NCBI GenBank assembly: GCA_031260545.1
Contig: JAIRJQ010000047.1
Coordinates: 1 to 9,039, forward strand
Direction: 5' to 3'
From: Methanomassiliicoccaceae archaeon
GTDB lineage: Archaea > Thermoplasmatota > Thermoplasmata > Methanomassiliicoccales > Methanomethylophilaceae
DNA length: 9,039 bases
Position 1 is the first letter of the stretch. Each line of letters starts with the position of its first letter. Position numbers and translations under genes: made by a program. The notes under the pieces are model-generated. The model did not search any database, had not been told where the DNA came from, and saw only the letters and a list, made by a program, of their open reading frames with translations. Of the stretch, positions 1-5,300 are shown in pieces.

Positions 1-356
1 GCTTTAAATTTCACACACCCGACGGCATTATATCATATGTTTGCGACACCCATTTCAGAGAGGACATCATGAAAGAGACGGAAGGATCGAGAGTGCTCAT
101 CCTTCCCGTCACGAGACCGACGAGAGCACGCATAAACTGCCATCTTTGTACTGATGATGTGATACGGTATGCGAACGCCATAAGGCCGGAATTGATAGTT
201 TTCACGCACATGGGTGTCCGGATGATACAGGACGGCCCCGAAGATGAGGCGGCGCATGTTGAGAAGACCTCCGGAATAAGAACGATTGCGGCCAAAGACC
301 TTATGAAATTTAAAATATCGGAGAATATCAGGGCATCGAAGGTAAGATTATTATAA
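1..356 (+). CDS. MBL-fold metal-dependent hydrolase, C-terminal part (partial)
   Basis: The reading frame is open from base 3 to the TAA at 354-356 and encodes about 117 residues. The start lies outside the window; the ATG at 69 is internal, because the frame before it reads sensibly as a beta-strand segment (GIISYVCDTHF). Seen in the sequence: a YVCDT strand, matching the YV(S/A)DT strand that carries a metal-binding Asp in metallo-beta-lactamase-fold proteins; then VLILPVTRP, a CHLCTDDV segment equivalent to the HLS-x-(E/D)-D motif, and FTHMG equivalent to the conserved THFG that precedes the last metal ligands. This fits the archaeal metal-dependent hydrolase branch of the fold. The substrate cannot be told from this portion. 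It ends 45 bases before the CCA-adding enzyme gene. Confidence 0.8.
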   Translation, partial: FKFHTPDGIISYVCDTHFREDIMKETEGSRVLILPVTRPTRARINCHLCTDDVIRYANAIRPELIVFTHMGVRMIQDGPEDEAAHVEKTSGIRTIAAKDLMKFKISENIRASKVRLL

Positions 357-370
357 CTTAGTTAACAAAG

Positions 371-378
371 TAATAAAT
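371..378 (+). promoter_or_regulatory. TATA-like box of the CCA-adding enzyme gene
   Basis: TAATAAAT in an AT-rich spacer. Its centre is about 27 bases before the ATG at 402, the distance expected if transcription starts at or next to the start codon. There is no Shine-Dalgarno sequence before this ATG, which fits a leaderless mRNA. Inferred from position and composition only. Confidence 0.4.
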
Positions 379-401
379 CTAAAAATGTTATCCAGCGTCA
401 T

Positions 402-1736
402 ATGAACCTTGAGGAACGGGTACTTGAGAGGATAAGACCTTCAAAGCAGGAGGCGGACCGCATAATGGATACCGCCGAACGCCTTAAGAAAAAAGTAACA
501 GCGTATCTCAAGAAACATCAATATGACGTCAACGTTATGCTCGTGGGTTCCGTTGCTAAGGGAACGTTCCTTTCAAGACCGGACCTGGATGTCTTTTTGA
601 TGTTCCCTGAGCGCGTCTCACGGGATGACATGGAGCGCATAGGCCTTGCGACAGGTGAAGATCTGCTGCACGGGGAACGCATGTACGCGGAACACCCGTA
701 TATACGCGGGGTGTTCAATGATATGACGGTCGATCTCGTTCCATGCTATGCGATAAAGGATTCATCGAAACTGATGAGCGCCGTTGACCGTACCCCGTTC
801 CACACCGATTATATCATTTCGCATACCGATGAACGTTTAAGGGACGAGATACGCCTGCTGAAAGTGTTCATGAAGGGCATCGGCGCATACGGCGCAGAAC
901 CGAACACCAGAGGGTTCTCGGGTTACTTATGCGAAACGCTGACGATATTCTACGGCAGTTTTCTGAATGTTATAAAAGCGGCGGCGGAATGGAAGAATGG
1001 TGTCTCGATCGCGTTAGAAAAAAAAGGACCGGCGATGCTCGGCCCCCTTGTTCTTTACGATCCCGTTGACTTTAAACGTAACGTCGCATCCGCGGTACAT
1101 ATTGATACATTCGCAACGTTCATAGCGGCCTGCAAAGGATACCTGCAATCGCCGGGAGAGAATTTCTTCTTCCCTTCGGAACGTTCGCTGCTGACGGGCG
1201 GTGAGTTGAAGCGCCTTTCCAATGACCGCGGTTCCAGGCTTGTCACGGTATTGTTCGCCCGCCCGGATGTGAATCGTGACAACCTTTATTCGCAGATATG
1301 GAAGACCCGTTACGCGATCATACGGAAACTTGACGCATATGATTTCAATGTTCTGCGGACCGTTCACGATATGACGAGATCGAAGATCGTTATCATTTTT
1401 GAATTGGAACGCGACATTCTTTCAAAAACGTTCAAACATATCGGCCCTCCCGTATGGGTGCGGTCGTCGGAATCGTTCATTACGAAATGGAAAGATAATG
1501 AATTCGGAGGTCCGTTCATTGATGAAGGCCAATGGAACGTGGTCGCGGAAAGAAGACACCGTTACGTCACGGAGATGTTATCGGAGGAGATATACGTCTC
1601 CGGTATCGGGCGCGATATAGATGCGGATACGATGGAACTTCTGGGACATGAGGAAACATTTGCCTCCGCGGACAAAGAACTGCTTATGGAACTGTTGGAC
1701 CCGAAGCATCCGTGGGAGATCCAACATATAATATGA
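402..1736 (+). CDS. cca: CCA-adding enzyme (tRNA nucleotidyltransferase, archaeal class I)
   Basis: Adds or repairs the 3'-terminal CCA of tRNAs from CTP and ATP without a nucleic-acid template, in the cytoplasm. The 444 residues match the roughly 440 of archaeal class I enzymes. The nucleotidyltransferase head is plain: GS at 49-50, KGT from residue 53, then D61-L-D63 and the third carboxylate D111 in the MTVDLVPCY strand, the usual metal-binding triad of the polymerase-beta superfamily. A RTPFHTDYI segment (130-138) and the RGFSGYLCE segment (170-178) are typical of the archaeal tRNA/nucleotide-binding neck. The tail and body domains follow. The start at 402 gives the expected N-terminus (MNLEERVLERI). 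It may have its own promoter. Its stop is 28 bases from the stop of the convergent membrane-protein gene, with a T-run between them. Confidence 0.97.
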   Translation: MNLEERVLERIRPSKQEADRIMDTAERLKKKVTAYLKKHQYDVNVMLVGSVAKGTFLSRPDLDVFLMFPERVSRDDMERIGLATGEDLLHGERMYAEHPYIRGVFNDMTVDLVPCYAIKDSSKLMSAVDRTPFHTDYIISHTDERLRDEIRLLKVFMKGIGAYGAEPNTRGFSGYLCETLTIFYGSFLNVIKAAAEWKNGVSIALEKKGPAMLGPLVLYDPVDFKRNVASAVHIDTFATFIAACKGYLQSPGENFFFPSERSLLTGGELKRLSNDRGSRLVTVLFARPDVNRDNLYSQIWKTRYAIIRKLDAYDFNVLRTVHDMTRSKIVIIFELERDILSKTFKHIGPPVWVRSSESFITKWKDNEFGGPFIDEGQWNVVAERRHRYVTEMLSEEIYVSGIGRDIDADTMELLGHEETFASADKELLMELLDPKHPWEIQHII

Positions 1737-1746
1737 ATGTATGAAA

Positions 1747-1755
1747 TTGTTTTTT
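1747..1755 (+). terminator. Oligo-T terminator after cca
   Basis: TTGTTTTTT lies 11-19 bases after the TGA of the CCA-adding enzyme gene and just before the end of the convergent membrane-protein gene. Archaeal RNA polymerase terminates at T-runs in the non-template strand, often without a hairpin. No clear hairpin is visible, so this is a positional inference. Confidence 0.4.
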
Positions 1756-1764
1756 AGTGCATTC

Positions 1765-2127
1765 TCAGAACGGAGGGTTGATCATGATTATCCATATTCC
1801 GAGCGACAGGAAGAACATTAATATGTAATTCCCGAAAAGCATCTTCTGATCGATAAGGTCGGCCCTGAACCTCAGCATCGTGAGCAATTGCTTCAATGCG
1901 ACGATGGCGAGGATTATCAGCAATAACCCGAGGTACCACATGTTATCGGTGGCCTTTTGTATGCACGCCGCAAGTATGCCTATCACTACCGCAAGCACCG
2001 CTACCACCATGAGAACTCTCGTTCCGTAAAGGTCCTTCAGCAAGAACTCCTTTTCATCGAAGATCGGAGCAACGAACTCATATGTATCCACGGGCTCCTC
2101 ATTCTCACGCCTTCTCTTCTTAGCCAT
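1765..2127 (-). CDS. Small three-helix membrane protein, possibly Asterix/PAT10-like
   Basis: A 120-residue protein with a very basic start (MAKKRRR), an acidic, polar segment to about residue 36, and three hydrophobic helices at about 37-56, 64-83 and 98-116. A short polar loop containing D93-Q-K95 lies between helices 2 and 3, and the protein ends almost at once after helix 3 with INPPF. I do not recognise a named archaeal family with certainty. The size, three helices, the D-x-K-containing loop before the last helix and the NP-x-like ending resemble eukaryotic Asterix (WDR83OS/PAT10), a subunit of the PAT chaperone complex for multi-pass membrane proteins; that is inference from memory. 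The start follows a TATA-like box by 25 bases with no ribosome binding site. It is divergent from radA. Confidence 0.8.
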   Translation of the reverse strand: MAKKRRRENEEPVDTYEFVAPIFDEKEFLLKDLYGTRVLMVVAVLAVVIGILAACIQKATDNMWYLGLLLIILAIVALKQLLTMLRFRADLIDQKMLFGNYILMFFLSLGIWIIMINPPF

Positions 2128-2148
2128 CGGCAGGGGATTGTAAACTAA

Positions 2149-2156
2149 GTATAAAA
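2149..2156 (-). promoter_or_regulatory. TATA-like box of the small membrane-protein gene
   Basis: On the minus strand this reads TTTTATAC, close to the archaeal TATA consensus. It is centred about 25 bases upstream of the ATG whose first base is 2127, so the transcript should begin at or near the start codon. No Shine-Dalgarno sequence is present there. Confidence 0.5.
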
Positions 2157-2159
2157 CAT

Positions 2160-2179
2160 TTCAACGTGAACACCGTTCA
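2160..2179. promoter_or_regulatory. Overlapping inverted repeats between the membrane-protein gene and radA
   Basis: TTCA-acg-TGAAC-acc-GTTCA forms two overlapping dyads that share the middle arm: TTCA/TGAA (4-3-4) and TGAAC/GTTCA (5-3-5). The array lies immediately upstream of the minus-strand TATA box and about 38 bases upstream of the radA TATA box. Such alternating half-sites suit a dimeric or multimeric regulator, but no bound factor can be named. Confidence 0.35.
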
Positions 2180-2216
2180 AATTCGGAGTAGTTTCGGTCA
2201 CCTCTCCTGCTTTTGC

Positions 2217-2225
2217 TTATATATT
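2217..2225 (+). promoter_or_regulatory. TATA box of radA
   Basis: TTATATATT, a good archaeal TATA box, centred about 33 bases before the radA ATG. This would place the transcript start near 2246-2248, giving a leader of only 6-8 bases. A GGTGA at 2245-2249 could act as a ribosome binding site only if transcription starts a little earlier. Confidence 0.6.
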
Positions 2226-2253
2226 GAGATGCCTGTGAAGTAACGGTGACTAA

Positions 2254-3195
2254 ATGGCCGCAAAGAGTCTGGAGGACATACATGGTGTGGGACCTGCAAT
2301 ATCAGAAAAACTTCGTGAAGCAGGATATAAGGACATTTTGTCCATTGCAGTGGCATCGCCGAAACAATTGGCAGAGACCTGTGAGATCGGTGAGAAAAAG
2401 GCAATGGATATCATTGAAGGCGCAAAGTTATGCGCAGATATAGGTGGATTTGAGACCGGCGAGGATATATTAGCAAGGCGAAAAACGATAACAAAGTTAA
2501 CGACCGGTTCGAAGGCATTCGACGAGCTCATGGGCGGAGGTCTCGAAAGTCAGTCGATAGTGGAATTCTACGGAGAGTTCGGCAGTTGCAAGTCACAGGT
2601 ATGTTTCCAATTAGCGGTGAACGCTACCCTTCCGGAAGAACAGGGAGGCCTGGACTCGGATGTCTTAATGATCGACAGCGAGAATACATTCAGACCGGAA
2701 AGGATAATCCAGATGGCAGAACATTTAGGCGTGGACTCGAACGATGTGCTCAGAAGGATACATGTTGCAAGGGCTTTCAACTCACAGCACCAGATCTTGC
2801 TGGTGGACAAGGCAATAGAGATGGCGCAGGAAAAGAAAGTGAAGCTGATGATCGTTGACTCATTGACATCACATTTCAGGGCCGAATACATAGGACGCGG
2901 GGCGCTGGCGGAGAGACAGCAGACATTGAACCGCCATATGCATGAACTTCTCAACTTCGCAACTTTGAACAATGCCATCATAGCCGTCACGAATCAGGTG
3001 GCAGCGAAACCCGATGCATTCTTCGGCGATCCGACGAGACCTATCGGCGGACACATTGTCGGCCACACGGCGACGTTCAGATTATATCTGCGCAAAGGCA
3101 AGGGAGGGAAAAGAATAGCGAGGCTTATCGACTCGCCCAACCTTCCGGAAGGCGAGGCCGTATTCATGGTGTCGGAGAACGGTATCACCGACTGA
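2254..3195 (+). CDS. radA: DNA repair and recombination protein RadA
   Basis: Archaeal RecA/Rad51 homologue: forms filaments on single-stranded DNA and drives ATP-dependent strand exchange. The 313 residues are normal for the family. Seen: an N-terminal helix-hairpin-helix domain (HGVGPAISEKL, about 10-20; ISEKL and EIGEKKA segments), a linker with F66 that should be the polymerisation phenylalanine, Walker A at 107-114, the family signature IDSENTFRPERI (140-151), Walker B with LMIVD at 198-202, and a C-terminal SPNLPEGEAVF block typical of full-length RadA rather than RadB. Walker A reads GEFGSCKS, with C112 where the P-loop normally has Gly; K113 and S114 are intact. It has its own TATA box, and is followed after 72 bases by the lipid operon. 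Confidence 0.97.
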   Translation: MAAKSLEDIHGVGPAISEKLREAGYKDILSIAVASPKQLAETCEIGEKKAMDIIEGAKLCADIGGFETGEDILARRKTITKLTTGSKAFDELMGGGLESQSIVEFYGEFGSCKSQVCFQLAVNATLPEEQGGLDSDVLMIDSENTFRPERIIQMAEHLGVDSNDVLRRIHVARAFNSQHQILLVDKAIEMAQEKKVKLMIVDSLTSHFRAEYIGRGALAERQQTLNRHMHELLNFATLNNAIIAVTNQVAAKPDAFFGDPTRPIGGHIVGHTATFRLYLRKGKGGKRIARLIDSPNLPEGEAVFMVSENGITD

Positions 3196-3233
3196 AGCTT
3201 ATATCGCGAGAGAAGTGTGAAACTTTTTCAACC

Positions 3234-3242
3234 ATAATATTT
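3234..3242 (+). promoter_or_regulatory. TATA-like box of the ether-lipid operon
   Basis: ATAATATTT, centred about 30 bases before the GTG at 3268, suits a leaderless or near-leaderless transcript. A second candidate, TTATATCG at 3199-3206, would start transcription near 3228 and give a 40-base leader. The sequence alone does not decide between them. Confidence 0.4.
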
Positions 3243-3244
3243 TC

Positions 3245-3259
3245 AATTGGGAACCAATT
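3245..3259. promoter_or_regulatory. Perfect 6-3-6 inverted repeat before the DGGGP synthase start
   Basis: AATTGG-GAA-CCAATT begins just after the TATA-like box and ends 8 bases before the GTG start. If transcription starts near 3264 it covers the region between TATA box and start site, a usual place for an archaeal repressor. If the upstream TATA box is used, it could instead form a hairpin in the leader. Confidence 0.4.
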
Positions 3260-3267
3260 CGTGTGAT

Positions 3268-4107
3268 GTGAACAAATATCTTCAGCTGTTCAGATTCGGC
3301 AACGGACTGATGGGGATCATCGGCGTCATTACCGGCGCATTGATCGCCTCCGGCCTGGATATAACGGATCACTGGAAGATACTCATCATAGCGTCAGTTG
3401 TCGTGGTTCTGTTCATAGGCGGCGGCAATGCACTGAATGACTATATCGACAGGAACATCGACGTAACGTCACATCCCGAACGCCCGATACCGTCAGGAAG
3501 GATGACCCCGAAGCAGGCGCTTACTGCCGGCACCGTCGCTTTCACCGCTTCTGTTACGATATCGCTTATAGCGTTGGCCTTTTCGTTCACGGAGTGGGAT
3601 CTCGCATCGGTCGTGATCGTGCTCGCCGCGTGTGCCCTCATGCTGTCGTACGAACTTTTCCTGAAACAGAGGGGATTCATAGGTAACGTGACGATCGCAG
3701 TGCTTACGGGGATGCTGTTCCTTCTCGGAGGGGCCGTTGTAGGCAATATCGAAGCGGTCATAGCGGCAACGTGCATGGCTGTCCTCGTAAGCATTGGACG
3801 TGAAATTGCAAAGGACATCGAGGATATGGGAGGCGACGAAGGGAGAAGAACGCTCCCGATGAGCATCGGTGTCAGAAAAGCATGCATCATCGCGTCGATA
3901 ATGCTCATTGCCGGGCCGATACTGAGCGTTTGGCCTATAATAACAGACATGTTCGGCCCGTTGTATTATCTGATATTCGCGGCGGATGCGGTATTTATTT
4001 ATGCATCGTTCATAATCCATAAGGACGCGCGCAAAGCCCAACAGCTTTGTAAGTACGCTATGCTCGCCGCGCTTGCGGCATTCATACTCGGGGCGGTCTA
4101 CATATGA
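3268..4107 (+). CDS. Digeranylgeranylglyceryl phosphate synthase (UbiA family)
   Basis: Membrane prenyltransferase (EC 2.5.1.42) that moves a geranylgeranyl group onto GGGP, making the second ether bond of archaeal lipids. With a GTG start the protein has 279 residues and begins MNKYLQLFRFGN, as archaeal members do. Seen: N57-D58-xx-D61-xxx-D65, the first Mg/diphosphate-binding motif of the UbiA superfamily, followed by HPERPIPSGR (69-78); and the second motif D183-xx-D186-xxx-D190 followed by GRRTLP. About eight or nine hydrophobic helices surround these. A TTG at 3247 would add seven unlikely residues and lies inside an inverted repeat, so I prefer GTG 3268. The ATGA overlap with GGGP synthase, the enzyme of the previous step, makes this assignment firmer than for an isolated UbiA protein. 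Confidence 0.93.
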   Translation: MNKYLQLFRFGNGLMGIIGVITGALIASGLDITDHWKILIIASVVVVLFIGGGNALNDYIDRNIDVTSHPERPIPSGRMTPKQALTAGTVAFTASVTISLIALAFSFTEWDLASVVIVLAACALMLSYELFLKQRGFIGNVTIAVLTGMLFLLGGAVVGNIEAVIAATCMAVLVSIGREIAKDIEDMGGDEGRRTLPMSIGVRKACIIASIMLIAGPILSVWPIITDMFGPLYYLIFAADAVFIYASFIIHKDARKAQQLCKYAMLAALAAFILGAVYI

Positions 4108-4838
4108 ACGTGAAAAAATATCTGATCGAAAAAATCGCAAAGGGAACGTTACATTTTACTCTCCTTGATCCGGACAAACAACCGGTGGAAGAGGCGGCGG
4201 ACATCGCCGCAAAGGCGGAGGCCGCGGGAACGGATGCGATAATGATCGGCGGCTCCACTGATGTCACGCAGGACAATTTGGACGAGACGGCAAAAGCAAT
4301 AAAAAAGGCGTGCAAACTTCCCACGATATATTTTCCTTCGGGCGCACATGCGATATCCGGGAACTGCGACGCAATATTTTTCATGAGCATGGTCAACAGT
4401 GCCAGTGTCGATTGGATCATAGGTGAGCAAGTGAAAGGAAGCCTCATAACAAAGAAGCTTGGTCTTGAACCTATATCGATGGGCTACATCATCGTGGAAC
4501 CGGGGATGAAGGTCGGCGAGGTCGGGCGCGCCGTACCGATAAAACGTGACGATCTGAAAGGAGCGATGTCGTATGCGCTCGCCTGCGAATACCTCGGGAT
4601 GAGCTTTGTTTATCTTGAGGCAGGAAGCGGTGCGGACAGACCGGTCCCTCCTGAGATGATAAAAGCAGTTAAGGACGTGCTTTCGGTACCGCTGATAGTC
4701 GGCGGAGGCATACGAACGCCTGAGGCTGCGAAAGCGGCAAGGCTCGCTGGTGCCGACGCTATAGTAACGGGAACATTCGTTGAACGGTGCTCAGACGATT
4801 CCGAGCTCAAGAATGTGATAAAAGCGGCAAAAGGATGA
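4104..4838 (+). CDS. Geranylgeranylglyceryl phosphate synthase
   Basis: Soluble TIM-barrel prenyltransferase (EC 2.5.1.41) that joins geranylgeranyl diphosphate to sn-glycerol-1-phosphate, the committed step that sets archaeal lipid stereochemistry. The 244 residues match the family. Seen: LDPDK at 21-25, IGGSTD at 48-53, FPSGAHAIS at 77-85, the YLEAGSG block at 170-176, GGGIRTPEAA at 200-209 and the phosphate-binding TGTFVE at 222-227. The length and LEAGSG/GGGIR blocks suit the group II enzymes found in many euryarchaeota and in Thermoplasma. It overlaps the preceding gene by four bases (ATGA), so the two are probably translationally coupled. Its stop codon directly touches the stop codon of the next, oppositely directed gene. 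Confidence 0.96.
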   Translation: MNVKKYLIEKIAKGTLHFTLLDPDKQPVEEAADIAAKAEAAGTDAIMIGGSTDVTQDNLDETAKAIKKACKLPTIYFPSGAHAISGNCDAIFFMSMVNSASVDWIIGEQVKGSLITKKLGLEPISMGYIIVEPGMKVGEVGRAVPIKRDDLKGAMSYALACEYLGMSFVYLEAGSGADRPVPPEMIKAVKDVLSVPLIVGGGIRTPEAAKAARLAGADAIVTGTFVERCSDDSELKNVIKAAKG

Positions 4839-5141
4839 TCATTTCCTCTGATATCCGAAGCCGTTATGATATTTCTGCACAACGCCGTTCATATAATTGG
4901 CGAGGAACGCTTCCTTTTCCTTGGTGTTCACAACGAACCCATGCAACGGGAATTCTGTGTCACAGTGCACACATCTCACATATTTACAATTCTGAGTGGC
5001 CTTGGGGCACGCCCTGCAGGCTATCGCCCTTGACTGGAACAGGCTGAATTCCTTCCCGCATTTGGGGCAAAGGAACCTGTGTGTGGATGAAAGCATCTGG
5101 GGCGTAACGCCCGCTCTTGCCATCTCCGGTGTCAGCGTCAT
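4839..5141 (-). CDS. Small seven-cysteine zinc-ribbon-like protein
   Basis: A 100-residue soluble protein of unknown function. Cysteines lie at C25-xx-C28, C42-xx-C45, C52 and C57-xx-C60. C25/C28 (CPKCGKEF) and C57/C60 (CVHCDTEFPL) look like the two knuckles of a zinc ribbon: each CxxC is followed by an EF pair. The insert holds three further cysteines that could bind a second metal. Its start is well fixed: a TGA stop in the same frame lies three codons before the ATG, with GAGGG just upstream as ribosome binding site. A TATA box is 33-40 bases upstream. A transcription- or RNA-associated adaptor role is possible but not shown. I do not recognise a named family. Confidence 0.82.
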   Translation of the reverse strand: MTLTPEMARAGVTPQMLSSTHRFLCPKCGKEFSLFQSRAIACRACPKATQNCKYVRCVHCDTEFPLHGFVVNTKEKEAFLANYMNGVVQKYHNGFGYQRK

Positions 5142-5172
5142 TGTTTTCCCTCAATACGTCGAATACAGTTCC

Positions 5173-5180
5173 CATATATA
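5173..5180 (-). promoter_or_regulatory. TATA box of the zinc-ribbon gene
   Basis: On the minus strand this reads TATATATG within TTGTATATATGGG. The expected transcript start is near 5150, giving a leader of about nine bases that just includes the GAGGG ribosome binding site at 5148-5152. Confidence 0.5.
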
Positions 5181-5193
5181 CAATTCACGCCCT

Positions 5194-5239
5194 GAACGGA
5201 TGTTCTGCCGATGTGTCCGGAACTCATTATCCTGTTCCG
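5194..5239. promoter_or_regulatory. Two GAAC/GTTC dyads in the divergent promoter region
   Basis: Two inverted repeats lie between the minus-strand TATA box of the zinc-ribbon gene and the plus-strand TATA box of the PaaK-like gene. The first is GAAC-GGAT-GTTC at 5194-5205. The second is CGGAAC, ten bases, GTTCCG at 5218-5239, a 22-base dyad with half-sites roughly one to one and a half helical turns apart. Both share the GAAC half-site. They could bind a helix-turn-helix dimer; nothing identifies it. Confidence 0.35.
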
Positions 5240-5258
5240 CATATCACTTAACACCATT

Positions 5259-5280
5259 AAAATCGCAGATTTTTAATAAA
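5259..5280 (+). promoter_or_regulatory. Promoter of the PaaK-like gene with an overlapping inverted repeat
   Basis: The TATA-like box TTTTAATAAA (5271-5280) is centred 26 bases before the ATG at 5301, so the message should be leaderless; no ribosome binding site is seen. A perfect 6-3-6 inverted repeat, AAAATC-GCA-GATTTT (5259-5273), overlaps the BRE position and the start of the TATA box. A protein bound there would compete with TBP/TFB, but AT-rich sequence makes such repeats fairly common by chance. Confidence 0.5.
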
Positions 5281-5300
5281 GTCCCGCCATATGCACGATC

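Noticed and set aside
69..356. A complete 95-residue gene starting at the ATG at 69
   Set aside because: The frame continues to the left edge and the preceding 22 residues contain a conserved MBL-fold strand, so this is the end of a longer gene.
3247..3267. TTG at 3247 as start of the DGGGP synthase
   Set aside because: It would add seven residues not usual in the family and sits inside the inverted repeat; the GTG at 3268 gives the typical MNKYLQLFRF start.
3493..4140. A 215-codon open frame on the minus strand opposite the DGGGP synthase gene
   Set aside because: It lies wholly opposite a gene with clear UbiA motifs and encodes an Arg/His/Tyr-rich sequence without recognisable domains, typical of a shadow frame.
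4984..5175. A 63-codon minus-strand frame overlapping the zinc-ribbon gene
   Set aside because: Shifted frame with no cysteine motif or ribosome binding site; the overlapping frame has seven ordered cysteines and a good start.
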